A program made the translations under genes and the position numbers. Source: Gnetum montanum (lineage: Eukaryota > Streptophyta > Gnetopsida > Gnetales > Gnetaceae). Taken from it: DNA of 64,000 nucleotides. Shown piece by piece: positions 11,995 through 23,821 of the stretch (the stretch's first letter is position 1; every line of letters starts with the position of its first letter). The notes beneath the pieces were generated by a model, which saw nothing but the letters and a program-made list of their open reading frames with translations, made no database searches and was not told where the DNA came from. Location of the stretch: positions 2,070,734 through 2,134,733 of the forward strand of contig MNCI01001065.1 in the NCBI GenBank assembly GCA_015680685.1, given 5' to 3'.

Positions 11995-12103
11995 AATTCT
12001 AAGTTTAAGTAATTGTAAGAAAGTAAAGTGATTCATATGATTGGGCATAGGAGTACCTCACTAATCATCAAATTCTAAGTTTAAGTAATTGTAAGAAAGT
12101 AAA
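11952..12103 (+). repeat. 76-bp tandem duplication across an LTR end
   Basis: Units 11952-12027 and 12028-12103 each hold the last 43 bp of the LTR plus 33 bp of flank. They differ at about five positions, mostly transitions, so the duplication is old and not an assembly slip. Confidence 0.8.
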
Positions 12104-12655
12104 TTTATCTTAGCCTAATGTAATGGATATCTAGTTTTAGTCTACTGTACATGCCTTGGACTCATGTAGTCATCACTAGGGTTACCATGTGGTATTACTA
12201 TTAAGTGAATCAAGCAATGCCACTACTAGGTTACTAGATAGCTACACTTATTACTCAAAACAATTCATATCCATACCACTTACTATTAACATGTAAAATA
12301 AAATGCTTGTAAAGTAAATGATTAACTAGGAAAAATAAAATGCTATAATGATGATAAGTAATCTTGATCATTATTGTCAATCATGAACTGTGTCCAAGTA
12401 CAATTCTCTCAAAAAAAGACACTGTACAATTGCTCAAGACCACCCTACGAGCATACACTTCTAAGTGTTAGATTACAAAAACAAATTGAAAGAGTTCTAT
12501 TACTATGCACTAAAACTTATGTAGATTTGTGCACCTAAGTGTTGTATTTATAGGCTACACACATCTTGCGATATTGGATCTTTGATGTCATAGCATGTGC
12601 TACGATATCGAATATACGACATCGTAGATATGACATCGTAATTATGATATCATAG
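12104..12655 (-). repeat. inverted, truncated LTR with mixed GATGTC and GATATC words
   Basis: Read on the minus strand it has U3 words, a TATA box (TATTTATA inverted at 12545-12552) and an R-U5 like families A and C. The words are GATGTC/GACATC at 12584, 12618 and 12632 and GATATC at 12604 and 12646, so it carries both types. The U5 end is missing and no TCATCA/TGATGA pair is found. Confidence 0.65.
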
Positions 12656-12679
12656 GTGAAGAAAAATTAGCTTTATCAC

Positions 12680-13480
12680 TAGGAAACAAAAACACTACAC
12701 CTCCCCATGCTGAAACTAGAAATACATTGGTCTTTAAGGCCCAAAACCAAATTCTAGTCCTTAGGACCGAAGGGAGTAAAAACATTACTTTCTTAACCTA
12801 CAAATGAAAAAACACTAGCATTAAGAGGAAAAAATGTCAAAAATGCTAGCCTCCAAGGCTAAGAATTGCAAAAATGTCAACTTCTCTAAGCCAGAGTATG
12901 AAAAACATTGTTGTCGAAGGATCCGAAAACAAAAATGCTAATTCCAAAAAGCTAAAAAACACAAATACGCTATCTTCCCAAGACTAGGAATAAAAAATGT
13001 TGGCCTGCCATGCCAGAAAACTACCAAATGCTAGTTCTCAGAACTAAGAAAAGCCAAATACATTACTGTTCAAGCAAGAAAAACCAAAAACACTACCTTT
13101 CTTAAGCATGAAAAATTAACATACGCTATCATCTAGGTAAGAAAAGCTAATTATGTTGCCTTCTAGGTATCTTAAACCCTACTACACTCCCTCTTGCAAG
13201 CAAAGGAATGAAAAAATGCTAGCTTTAAGGCTAAGAAAATTGCAAAGCATTGGTCCCTAGGATTGTGGAAAATAAAAAAACTCTACTCTCACAACCAAAA
13301 ATAGCAAAAGCACTAACATACAAAGCTAGAAAAAATTGAAATGTTTCTTCTATTTTGTGAAAAACCAAAAAAAATGCTAAGTTATTATGGCCAAAATACA
13401 AAAATGTTGGCATAACTAGCTAAGAAAACAAAATACTCTAGTGCCTTCACTAGCCAAAATACATTAGTGGTACCTAGGGA
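12680..13480 (+). repeat. minisatellite of about 31-bp units with small palindromic cores
   Basis: About two dozen units share the pattern AAAAATGCTAG-core-CTAAGAA with a spacing of 30-33 bp (starts near 12838, 12870, 12901, 12931, 12961, 12992, 13022, 13056 and on). The core of many units is a short inverted repeat: GTCCTTAGGAC, AGCCTCCAAGGCT, GTTCTCAGAAC. It resembles the 31-bp units at 20000 and 23703 and so probably belongs to a Tat-like element. Confidence 0.7.
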
Positions 13481-14589
13481 TTCAAGCTAATGATTCCCTT
13501 GCAAAGGGATTCATCAATCTCAACCAAAAAATTTATTCTACTTCCTCTACTTCCTTCATTACTACATGTTCTCTCATGGACCCATTCCTTCCATCCATCA
13601 TTGTTGAATCTTGCCTGTTAGTTTCCACTTTTGACAAAAAAGAAACCTTGCACTTGAAAGACAAAATGACAAAGTAACAAATCTTCAATTATCCTTGGTT
13701 AAAATACTATGTGATGAGTTTCAACCATAATTGAACATGAGGTAGAGGAGTTGGGTTAATTTGTTGATCAATTTCAACTTCATAATTCAATATCACTCTT
13801 GGAAGGATAACATAATGGTAGATGCATCGAGTAGAATAACTAGAAAACTCTTTAGCCTCACTATCTTATCTAGCATAAGGGATGAGATTACCTCTCAATA
13901 AATTTCAAACCCTTAATACTTGGAACAGGTTACATCTCTCTTAATAGAGAATTAGTTATTCTTGATGGATAAATTAGGCTTGTTGAATTTTAAGAGTAGA
14001 GTGTATGTTTTAGTGTCCATATGATAAAAGTTACATGAGAAAGCTCACTTAAGTATCAAATCCATTCTAGAAGTAATAAGATATATCAAAATGTTAGGAA
14101 ATATTATTGATGCTCTAATAAGAAGAATGATGTGGGTGAGCTTGTCACTAAGTGTTTGATTTATTAGCAAGTCATCTTTATCCTCACATCATTTAAAAGT
14201 GAAAGTGAAAAGTCATTGACATGGATTTTATCATTAGATTACCTCTTACTAAGAGTGGGAAGAAATCCATTCTTACGTGAAACACCAAAAAAAAATTGCA
14301 TGTTATAATTATTTTTCATCATGTAGCCTTCACACCATGAAACCTAAGACAAAACTTCATTATCAATGTAAAGATTGTAACCCATGAGGGGTAATCTCAC
14401 ATATTTCATATGTTTGGGGCTGAAAAATGCCTCATAAGTGGTTAAAGCTTCATCCCTCAAGTGCAAAAAGTCATGTATTGTCTATATTTGGGTTTGGGGG
14501 GGCTCAAAATGCCTTTTGCGATGCAAAAAATGGCAATTTAATGGGTTTTATCGAAGGTATACACTTTTCTAAGCTATAAACACCTACAA
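13481..14589. other. stretch with no feature recognised
   Basis: AT-rich sequence without long frames, LTR ends or clear repeats. It could be the outer part of the LTR of the Tat-like element to the right, but I find no terminal TG or CA pair to support that. Confidence 0.3.
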
Positions 14590-16250
14590 GGGGTAGATCT
14601 CACCTACCCCTAGCATGAAGGAGTGTGGGTCACTTACTCCCAATGTGGAAGGGCAGACCTCGGCATGGAAGAATATGGTGGCATCTATGCTTACCATGGA
14701 GAATTTTGCAATCATCTATATCCAAAATGGGAGGCATAATCCTAACCCCCCNTGGGCCAGATTTCAACACTCCATTGACTTTAGTGTTGACCATGCACTC
14801 TAGTAAGGATGGTAGAATACCCATAGATGGTATACCCTTGTTACTATTTATAGTAAATAGAATGGTCATGNGCACTCCATTGACTTTAGTGTTGACCATG
14901 CACTCTAGTAAGGATGGTAGAATACCCAGTGTACAAGAACAAAGCTAGCATAGATGGTATACCCTTGTTACTATTTATAGTAAATAGAATGGTCATGGGG
15001 GTTTAGCACTTTCCATACATAGTAACCCTCCAAATTGGACATCCATCTCACCTACATGTGGTAGAAATTTGCAGCAATTTGTAGCCAATCTATCAACCGT
15101 TTACAACCCTAATCATAGCCCAAAACCTATAAAACAAATCCCAAACACAATTTTGAGGTTCCACACTTTAGCATTTTTGAGCATTTGGAAATTGTAGCAT
15201 CTAGGAGCTCTTGCACACTAGAAAAACCTAGTCTCTTAGATGCCCCTCAACATGGAACCATTATAGCCTTGTAGCACCTCTTTACCCTATTGAGATTTTT
15301 GAGGTTTTAGTCTCCATGCAATACTCCTAGGATTCTCAACTCCTAGTATAGAACAATTTGGTAGCCAAATCCTTAACCTTTCTCAACCCCTCTAGCAATG
15401 GCCAACTTTGTAGATCTAGAGCAATAGTAGAGGAGGTTTGATAGCATTAGGAGTGGTAGGACATCTGGATCGTGGATTTGATTGCATTAGCTTCAATAGA
15501 CCCTAAACCCCCATTAAAGTGAACCCCTTTTTCTCTTCCATGGGCAAATTTCATGTACACAACCCCTAAACTTATTCTTTATTTCTTAATAAAGTTTTAG
15601 AGTTTTATTTTTGTGTGCAATTTGTATTTGCTTTCTAGTTTTTAGATTTGCTTTCTTATTTTTTGCATTATTTTTTTTGCATTTCGTAAATTCCTAGGTG
15701 ATTTGTTGGACTACCCAGGGAACCCTGAATCCCATTTTTTTGGAGGCCCTAGGGATTCAAGGTTGAGGCTACTACACCAGGATTTTCAATTTTTGAGTGA
15801 TCAAATTTTTTAGTTGCAACCGTTTTCTAGTGATAGAAGGAGGTCCTCTGCCCAATTTCTACATCTAAATTAATTTTCCCTATTGCGAACATTGCCTTTT
15901 GTTTTAAAAAATCTACAATTTTGACATTAAAGTCTTTAAAACCTTCAAATCCCAACATTTCCACTCATAATAGCATGGAAGTTGCAAGTGATTGGGTTTT
16001 TGTAAATTTCACAACAATTGCTAGAAATTTTAAAGCTAGCATGGGTGTGTGTCAACAACCACCCCCCACCCCCCAGTGTGGAAGATTTGCCCTAGTGTGG
16101 AANAAGATCTATCCCAGCTTGGAAGATTTTCCCCAACTTAGAAGATCTGACTTAGCCTAGAATATCTACCCCAACATAGGTGTAGCTAGGAAGCCTAGTG
16201 TGGATGGGGTTGTTACCATCACTTGCCATATTTAGAAAAGGAGTATACCC
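14590..16250 (+). repeat. 5' noncoding region of the Tat-like element, with TAGTGTGGAAGAT-type repeats
   Basis: Short degenerate words (AGCATGGAAG, AGTGTGGAAGATC, AGATCTACC) recur near 14590-14720 and 16060-16210, like those in the array at 20380-22600. A TTAATAAAG at 15588 inside a T-rich stretch could be the polyadenylation signal of an LTR. The boundaries of that LTR and the primer binding site could not be fixed. It contains three single N positions (14752, 14871, 16103). Confidence 0.45.
14766..14998 (+). repeat. direct duplication of about 105 bp split by a single N
   Basis: The segment from CACTCCATTGACTTTAG to GAATGGTCATG occurs at about 14768-14870 and again at 14873-14996, with one N (14871) exactly between them; the second copy has about 23 extra bases. 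This is probably a contig join where overlapping ends were not merged. Confidence 0.7.
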
Positions 16251-16377
16251 CTTTGATAGCCCCCTTACTATTTATATTAAGTGACCCATTTTTAGTTGTC
16301 TTTGCCTCTTTTAATCATTTTTAAATTCCCCCTTACACTTGTTGCAACCTTTCCAAGCCATTTTCAGCATTGTAATC

Positions 16378-18860
16378 ATGTCTTTCAGCTGATCAACCAT
16401 ACTACCTCTCAACCTAAAAAACATGGTATCCAGCCAAGATGCAGTTCATGTTTATGACCCAAAAGATCTTATGATCATAGAATGAAGGCAATTGATTAGG
16501 CAAAGAGGCAAAAACCCAGATTTCACAATTATTAATAAGGATTTCTATAACTTCCTTTGTGCCAAGATACAAGCTAGTCTATTGATACCATGCTCCAAAT
16601 CCAATGCTAAGAATTAATTCAAAATCATACTCCAAGATGGGAAAGAATACATTCCATCCCCTTATGACCAAATCCCCCTCATATAATTTTATGCACAAAT
16701 GCTCATACAACCCATAGAGGTTAATGAATTTAGTAAGAAAATTAGCTCAAAGGATTGGCAAGAGGAGGAAGAGGAGTTTGATGCCAAATAAGAGCCAAAC
16801 ACCTTCATTGGAAGTCTTTTCCAATCTTTGTCTCCTCAAACAACCACATCCAACTCCATGTCTCTTACCTCATCAATGGAATAACTCTCTTGGCCCAACT
16901 CTCCTCCTATCCATCCTACCATATTTGGGTCCACATCTATCACCATCACACACTAAACACAACCCGTGTCCCAATCCATCTTCTTAGTTTCATCGATTCT
17001 CTTTGACACATAACCTTACTTCATCTACCTAACCATGGTGATGTCTACCTCACCATCTCCCTTTGTCATACTAGTGGAACCCCAAGCAACACAAGCATCT
17101 CATACTCCTTTCATCCCCTTTGTACCCCAAGTTCCAACAAAAACATCTTTCTCCTTGTTTAGCCCACCTATGACCACCATAACCTAACCTCTTCCTTTGA
17201 TATTGCAACCTATTGCAAGACCCCAAGCCTCATAGCTTCTTCCTCAATCATCAATGTAAATACCACAACCCACAAGGATGCTCCAAGGCTTGGATCAAGC
17301 TTTCCAAATGATTCAAGATCTTAATAAATAGCTACAAAAACTTAAAGCCAACACAACTCAAATATTCAAGCTTCTAGATTTCTACCAAGATGATCCTATA
17401 AGCCCTATAGTACCTCAAATAACCTTGCATGTTGGCCTACCTATTCCAAACTTCACCAAATACAATGGTGAAGGGGATCCCAAGGCACATCTAATAACAT
17501 TTGGCCTCATATAATATTATGGATTTTTCCCATGTATCTCAAAGGAAAGACTCTAGATTTGTATCAAACCTTGCCTAGGGATTCTATGTCTTCCCTTGAG
17601 AATCTAATTAACTAGTTTATCAACAACTTCATATACAACTTAAAGCTAGATGCCACATTGAATTAACTAATGAAGGTGAGGTAGGGGCCACTTGAACTAG
17701 TTAAAAGGTTCATTCAAAGTTGGAACTCAACACTTAATGAAATCATAGATCCTATTTACTAAAACTCACCTCTTAGCCATCTACAAGGAAGTAGTAAATG
17801 ACTTTATCAAGTCAAATTTGTACTACCCAGAGCCCTGGTCACTAAGCGAAGCCTTCTCACAAACCAAGAACATTAAGTAAGTAGCTAAGGTAAGTAATGA
17901 TTTGGCCTATGTGGGCTATAAAAACCAACATGCAAGAAAGAATAGGGATAAAACCAAGCATGAACATACAACTATGGCTATAGTAGTAAAAGACACAAAA
18001 TAAGAAGAGAGGATGGAATCACCACCATGCAACACATCCCCTAACTCATCACAACCATCCAATTCCTACAACCCAAATCAACCAAAACCAAACTTTGGAT
18101 AGAAAGATAGGTTTAAGTACACAAAGTTTCCTTTAAAGCCCTCTAAGCTCTTAGAACAGTTACTTGGAAACAACTGTATACAACATAAGAAATTATCTAA
18201 AGAGGCTTGTAAGAGATACAATCATCTTTATGACATAGCTAGAGACCCAAAAATAGCTACCAAAGTACTTTAGACTAGATAGATATTTTCATTATCATCA
18301 AATGGCTAGTCATGATACTGATTTTTGCCTAGCATTATAGGATGATCTCCACAAGATTATAAATCATGGAGAGTTGGTGTTGAATGAGCCCAACTCTCCA
18401 AGAGCCAAAAACTCCTATACCATAGCCTCATTTACATAAACCAAATGGTTTAATACTCCTAGGGAACTATTTGTTATCAAAGTGCACCACAATCCCAAAA
18501 CATAAAGCCTAGAGAGCCCTTCATCATATGGGTACCACCTCCTCTAGCCCCTACGAAGCCTTTTATCATACATGTCCTTCCTTCAATGGTATCAACTTCA
18601 CAACATAATCAATGAGTTGCTAATCCTCCAAATCCTAGGTAACTATTCATTATCTAGATCCCTCTACCTTCAACAAGTAAGACCACAATGACCCATGACT
18701 AGTGCCCACCTATTGTGGCCAATAACTCAAAGGTTAGCAAGAAGTCATCTTCACAAAAATGATGAAAACAACTTGTCACCAAACCAAAAAAGAAAAAGCC
18801 CATTGAAAGTTGGCAACAAAAAAAGACTTCAAAACAAGCTACACTAAGACCAACTACACC
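16378..18860 (+). pseudogene. gag: gag pseudogene of a Tat/Ogre-like element
   Basis: From ATG 16378 one frame continues for over 400 bp with only decay-type stops (TGA, TAA). The N-terminal part contains DYNFLCAK-like and KEYIPSPYDQ residues; a Pro-rich stretch follows (16800-17230). The capsid domain starts near 17440 with FTKYNGEGDPKAHL, the block typical of the Retrotrans_gag family (a K/D-Y-D/N-G-x-x-D-P-x-x-H-L pattern). Further on, DTDFCLAL and HGELVL (18315-18385) match the nucleocapsid-side region of Tat elements. Frames shift several times. Confidence 0.7.
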
Positions 18861-18861
18861 C

Positions 18862-19730
18862 ATGGACAAGAGGCCCAAGGCACATACATCACAACCCAAG
18901 CCACAAACCCAAGGGAGAATGAATGAGGTTAGAATTACTAAGGCTGAAACATCACAAGCCAAGGGAAAGAATTTCCATGCAACCATGGAACAAGCCAAAC
19001 AGTCCCTTAAGCAAACTAACATGTTGTCAAACTCGTACAACTTAATCATGACCTCTCCCATGTATAGGGATGCACTAACTCAAGTGTTAACCTTCATCCC
19101 TATGAGCAGAGACATGCCCACCAATAAAGAGTTGATTATTTCAATCATTGAGAAAGCTTCACTTAGGGAAAATGGGCATCAACCCATGCTCAAATTTCAT
19201 GATAGTGAAGTGAAAATTGATACTCAAAATGAAGAGGTTCTATCTGCTCCTCTCCTTATCACCATATGTGTTGGCAGATACAAGGTCCATCGTGTTCATG
19301 TAGATGATGGGATGGCCAAAAATGTGATACCATATTTTTTTGTTGACAAGTTAGGCCTAATTGAGAATACCCAAGTAACCACTACCTTAGCACTCAAGTC
19401 ATTTAATGGCTTGAGAGTAGTATTGCGAGGTTCCATCACTCTGGATTTTGTAGTTGGTGAGTAATTCCCTACATCTGCTAACTTCCTAGTACTCAAAGAG
19501 ACATTCAATTTCAACTTGATCTTAGGAAGACCATGGTTGGTGAAGCTTCAGGTAGTTTCATCTCTTATACATCAAGAGGTTCACTTACCATATTAAGGTG
19601 GAAAAATTGTGATCCATGGGGATAATGTATCACTGCCCTTAGTTAACTATGTGAACATTGACCAAGGTTTGGAGGTGGAATTTCAGGAGGAAACTCCCAA
19701 CATTCAAATTGGGTGCCAACAATAAGGAAA
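18862..19730 (+). pseudogene. Tat/Ogre-like protease pseudogene
   Basis: An open frame of 200 codons (18862-19464) ends at one TAA, after which the same frame goes on. SAPLLITICVG and a VHVDDGMAKNVIP segment occupy the place of the L-I-D-N/D-G-S active site block; here it reads VDDG. Then come FNGLRVVLRGSITLDF, and, past the stop, FNFNLILGRPWL (19505-19540), the hallmark LLGRPW motif, and SSLIHQEVHLPY, close to the SSLHQKLKF block of Tat proteases. It is one of the least broken coding stretches in the window. Pol does not continue after it. Confidence 0.75.
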
Positions 19731-19996
19731 ATAATGATGCTAATAACATTACCTCTATGACACTAAGTGACCACTAAAAATGCATGCAAATGGCCATGCT
19801 AAACAAGAGAGATGGTAAGCATAGAATTGTACAAAAGAGATTCGTTGATCTGTCAAAGATCAAACAATAAGTTTCTAACAAGCACCTTATCCTCTCTCTT
19901 ATTAAGGATCATTTTTTTACTTTCACAACATTGTATCATGTTTCACTATTGGTTTTATCCTTGTATGCTCTTTCAAGATCATCCCATAATTGTTAG

Positions 19997-20110
19997 ACAA
20001 CATATGGACTATGGCTCACTAAGGCCTAATACTGGCACTATAGCCCACTAAGGCCTAAAACTAACAACCTTACAGCCTGCCAAGGCCTAAAACTGGTGTT
20101 ACCATATGGG
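19997..20110 (+). repeat. 31-bp minisatellite, about three units, Tat-like 3' region
   Basis: Units such as TATGGCTCACTAAGGCC, TATAGCCCACTAAGGCC and TACAGCCTGCCAAGGCC, each followed by TAAAACTGG-like bases, repeat every 31-35 bp. The last has the inverted repeat CCTGCCAAGG. Single related units recur near 22646 and 22925. Confidence 0.7.
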
Positions 20111-20379
20111 ATATAACATTAATACTCATCCTCTAGTGTCCACATAGCCTTGATCTGACCCCTGAGTGGTCCAACATAGCCTTAAACCCGTCTAGTCATC
20201 CCCGATAGCCTTGAAACCTTATCAAACCTAGATCTAGTTGATCTAAACTAAGGGGGATCCATCCACACTGCCCAACATTGCTAAAACCAACCACCTAGTT
20301 GCCATATTTTGACTCTAACACCCCTTGTCAGCTTTTGGTAAAATAAATTAGCCAAAAATAACTTAGTTTTTTTATCTAA

Positions 20380-22600
20380 ACACCTTCCCCACATTGGTGA
20401 ACCCCCAATCCATGCCACCTAGCATGGATCAAGCATGGGTGCCTAAGGGATATGCCATAAATCACTTTCCAAAGCCTTAAATAGCATAAAATGTACTTTT
20501 ATAGTCTATATACCCTCCCATGGTCTCCAATAGTGATAGTTGCCGAAATTTGAGCCATTTTCACATATGGAATCTCTTTCATGCTAGTGAACCCCTCATC
20601 CACAGTGGCCAATGTGAATCTAGTATGGATAACCTGGGGGCATGCCAAAGAATCCATGTTATAGCCAAAAATAGTCCTAAAACCTACCCTAGTAACCCTA
20701 CAACCCTATCAAAGCCTTCCAACCCTTCAAATGCCACAAATTTGTCAAAATGGTATAAAAGTATCATCCCTCTCTCATCCACACTAGGGCCACCATGTCT
20801 AGTGTGGAAAAAGGGAGGATGGTTGCATGAGGTACCTAGGAACCTCCAAACTAGTGGATTTTAACACCAAATCTTGACAATCAACATTAACAACCTTGAA
20901 GGCTAACATGCATGGTTGATTTGCTATGAAAAAATTATAGTTCTAACATTTTTGGTTGTTCCATGTTGGGGGAGACCTCATCCACACTAGCTAGCATGGA
21001 TCCAGTGTGGATACAACTAGGGAGGCTCATGGGGGATCCCAAATACATCAAAACAATGACAAATTACCTTATACTTACACCAAAACCTTGTTAGCCCTTC
21101 TGGAAGCCACAAAACTTCTGGAAATCAATAAAAATCAACCCATTAAGTATTCTCCATGTTGGGGAGGATCCTAGCCATGCTAGGCATCATGAAGCCAACA
21201 TGAAGCCAAAGGGATAACTTCTAAAACCACTTAGAAACCCTTTAAATTACCTAGTTTTGACAACAAGCCTTAGCCCTTAACCCCTACAGCCCTAGTAGCT
21301 TCAAAACCCTATTGAATCTTGTCAAAAGTGGCTAAAAGGTTAGATTCATGTGCATCCACACTGAGCATGCTAGCCTCAATGTGGATGGAAGGGGATGAAG
21401 CCAAAATTATTGAAATTTTCATGGAAATTTACTACTGGTAGCAACCCAACCCTTCCAAAAGCCACTAGACTTTTGAAAGTTAACCAAAATAGTTAAAAAC
21501 TGTCCGCCCCCCTCCCCCCCCATGGTTCTCCACACTAGAGAGGATCCTATCCATGCTAGGTAGCATAGCCCCAACATAGAAGAAGATGGGTAAGCCCAAG
21601 AACCATCTTACAACCCTCAAACATACTAGATTTTGATCCTAGGCTACAACAATTGACACTAGTAACCCTGGATATGCACATGCATGACCAACACTACCAA
21701 AAAATAACAAAAAAATATGATCTCGTATCTATTCCATGCTAGGGGTCACCTCTTCCACACTAGCTAGCATGGATACTAGGGGTGACTCATAAATGACCCA
21801 TAGACACCTCAAATTGATACTAGATAGCATTTTATGTATCCTAGAACCCTGTTTGCACCTCCTAGAGCCCTCAAACTTTGCAAAACTAATCATAAATAGT
21901 CAAAAACTATTTCCCTTTAATCTTCCTAGCTAGATCCACATTTTTCAACATGGATCCAACGTGGAAGAAAGGGGCTAACATTAAAAACCACTTAGGAATA
22001 CTCAAAACTGTCAAATTTTGTTCTTAAACCCTAGCCCTTGACCTTGGTAACTTTAGGAGCTAACATGCATGGTTGATTATGGTTAAAACTAATCTAGATC
22101 TAAGATTTATAATAAATCCATGCTAGGAAAGGCCTCTTCCATGTTGAGTCCCCTTCCATCCATGCTAGCTAGCATGGAAATAAGGTAATGAAGCTTTAAA
22201 GCCTACTTTTTAGCCTTTTTAAACCTCCAAAGTGCTCAATTTTGATAGATCTAGCCCTACGCTACCTTGGGAAGGCCCCAAAACTCTAATTTTGATCCTC
22301 TGGATGCTATACAACACACTTTCATTGGTATCCACACTACCTCCATGTTGGCCATCATGGAAGACATTTTCAAGCTCTAAAGAAGGGTCTTAAAGGTTGA
22401 AACTAAAGCTAAAGCTAGTTCATTCCCTTCCCAATCAACTGCATCGACATGCAAGTCATCAAAAGTAAAAACAAACCAAAAAAATCTTGGGGAATTTTCT
22501 GGATGTTCCACCACATTGGGAAGCAACCCTTCCATGTTGGCTAGTGTGGAAGCCTTAAAAGCCTTACTTTTTCAGTTCAAATAGCCCAAAAATAGCCTCT
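20380..22600 (+). repeat. degenerate tandem array of about 12 units of about 190 bp
   Basis: A palindrome-rich core (TCCACACTAGCTAGCATGGA and variants) recurs near 20400, 20590, 20785, 20970, 21160, 21350, 21540, 21745, 21935, 22135, 22335 and 22515, a spacing of 180-210 bp. Between the cores, phrases such as CCCTAGCCCTTGACC, CATGCATGGTTGAT and CAAATTTTGT also return. It forms most of the 3' region of the Tat-like element. Confidence 0.72.
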
Positions 22601-23702
22601 ATTAATGTTCAAAATTACCCAATAGCCTTGTAGCCTTAAATCATGTCTTGCTAAGGCCTAAAATTGGAAAAACCTAAACTTTTTTCACCAACAGTAGCCA
22701 ATTTTTACCATATGTAGCTTGTTTTGCTTGATCTAACCTTATTCCATGATGTTTCGACTTATTTTGGACTTGTCTTGCATGGTTGAAATATTGATCTCGC
22801 ATAGCCCTTATATAACTTCATGCTTCCTTGTATTCTCTTTGTTATAACCTTTGTTGATCCTTCTTTAGCCTTGGATTGGTGTCAAATGATGGGGTTTGAC
22901 CTTCCCTAAGCATCGTTTGGTACCATGTGACCATGGCTCGCCAAGGCCTTACACTAGTAAGCTTGTAATCTTAGTTGATCATGTTTGACCTAATGTTTCA
23001 TACTTCTATTGTAATTTAACTTGTTTTTCCTTTAGTTCACCTTTGTTTGGTCTTTATTCCATTTTATTTGCTTATTTTTACCCCTTATAACCTTCATCGA
23101 CCACATTTAAACCTTTTTTGACCTTTGATCTGGTATATTTTGACTTATTTAAGCATTACTATTAATGTATTTTGGCATTATTTAACTATTTTATTACACA
23201 AGTCCCACTTGATGTGCTTATGTTGTTATGCAAATCAAGCTAAGAAAATGAGGAAGCAAACTTAACTAACCTTAAAGCCTTAGTAAATCCCTCTTGTGAT
23301 GTTGACCAAGTTGACCTTATGTACCCAAAAATTGAGCCTTGAAACCATTGCACTATATAGCCATAATACCCTGATGTAGCCTAATGATCATTAACCTTGA
23401 AACCAAAAACATCACGGAGGGTTCCTTAGTCAAAATTCCCATCTAAGACCAAGATGGTGAGGAGAAAACAAATGAAACCAAGTTCTTTACTAGAACTTAA
23501 GCCTACTCATGACCTCATCAAGCCCTTACTATGCAACATTGAAGCCATCATATAGCCTTAATTATTTTTAACACTCACATGTTCACTTATAGTGTTGTTT
23601 ATCATTATTGATAGGTTGCAACGAATTCTTGATGTTAATAAGTTTAATGACCTACAAAAAATGAGCTTTCATGACATCTTTGCATGATAGAGGGATATCT
23701 TT
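22601..23702 (+). other. noncoding T-rich remainder of the Tat-like 3' region
   Basis: No frame, LTR or clear array is visible. Two isolated 31-bp-like units lie near 22646 and 22925, and GACCTT and CTTGACC words are frequent, so it is probably decayed array. Confidence 0.4.
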
Positions 23703-23821
23703 CTATAGCCTTTTAAGACCTTAAACCAGCAATATGGCCTTGCCAAGGCCTTAAACTAACACCCACGGTTCGCTGAGACCTTAAATTAGCACCATGACTT
23801 GCCATGGCCTTAAACAGGTAC
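23703..23821 (+). repeat. 31-bp minisatellite, left half, interrupted by the palindromic element
   Basis: Four units of about 30 bp with cores CCTTTTAAGACC, CCTTGCCAAGGCC, TTCGCTGAGACC and CTTGCCATGGCC, each followed by TTAAA. The next unit (CCCACCATGGTCTTAAA) is at 26558, beyond the insertion. Removing 23822-26551 restores the period. Confidence 0.75.

Larger units (their letters stand above)
16378..23821 (+). mobile_element. Tat/Ogre-like element with gag and protease but no RT, RNase H or integrase; long repetitive 3' region
   Basis: gag and protease are followed within about 300 bp by tandem repeats rather than RT. Tat-lineage elements are known to carry hypervariable tandem repeats between pol and the 3' LTR, which fits 19990-23821 and 26552-26582. 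The absence of RT to integrase may be a deletion in this copy or a non-autonomous family similar in layout to TR-GAG elements. The LTR edges were not found. Confidence 0.55.

Noticed and set aside
12680-13480. Regular 30-bp repeats that could be taken for a CRISPR array
   Set aside because: Units are degenerate along their whole length, with no constant repeat and variable spacer, and this is plant DNA.
18699-19061. Minus-strand frame of 120 codons with hydrophobic Cys-rich stretches
   Set aside because: Antisense to the Tat-like gag/protease frame, which has clear motifs.
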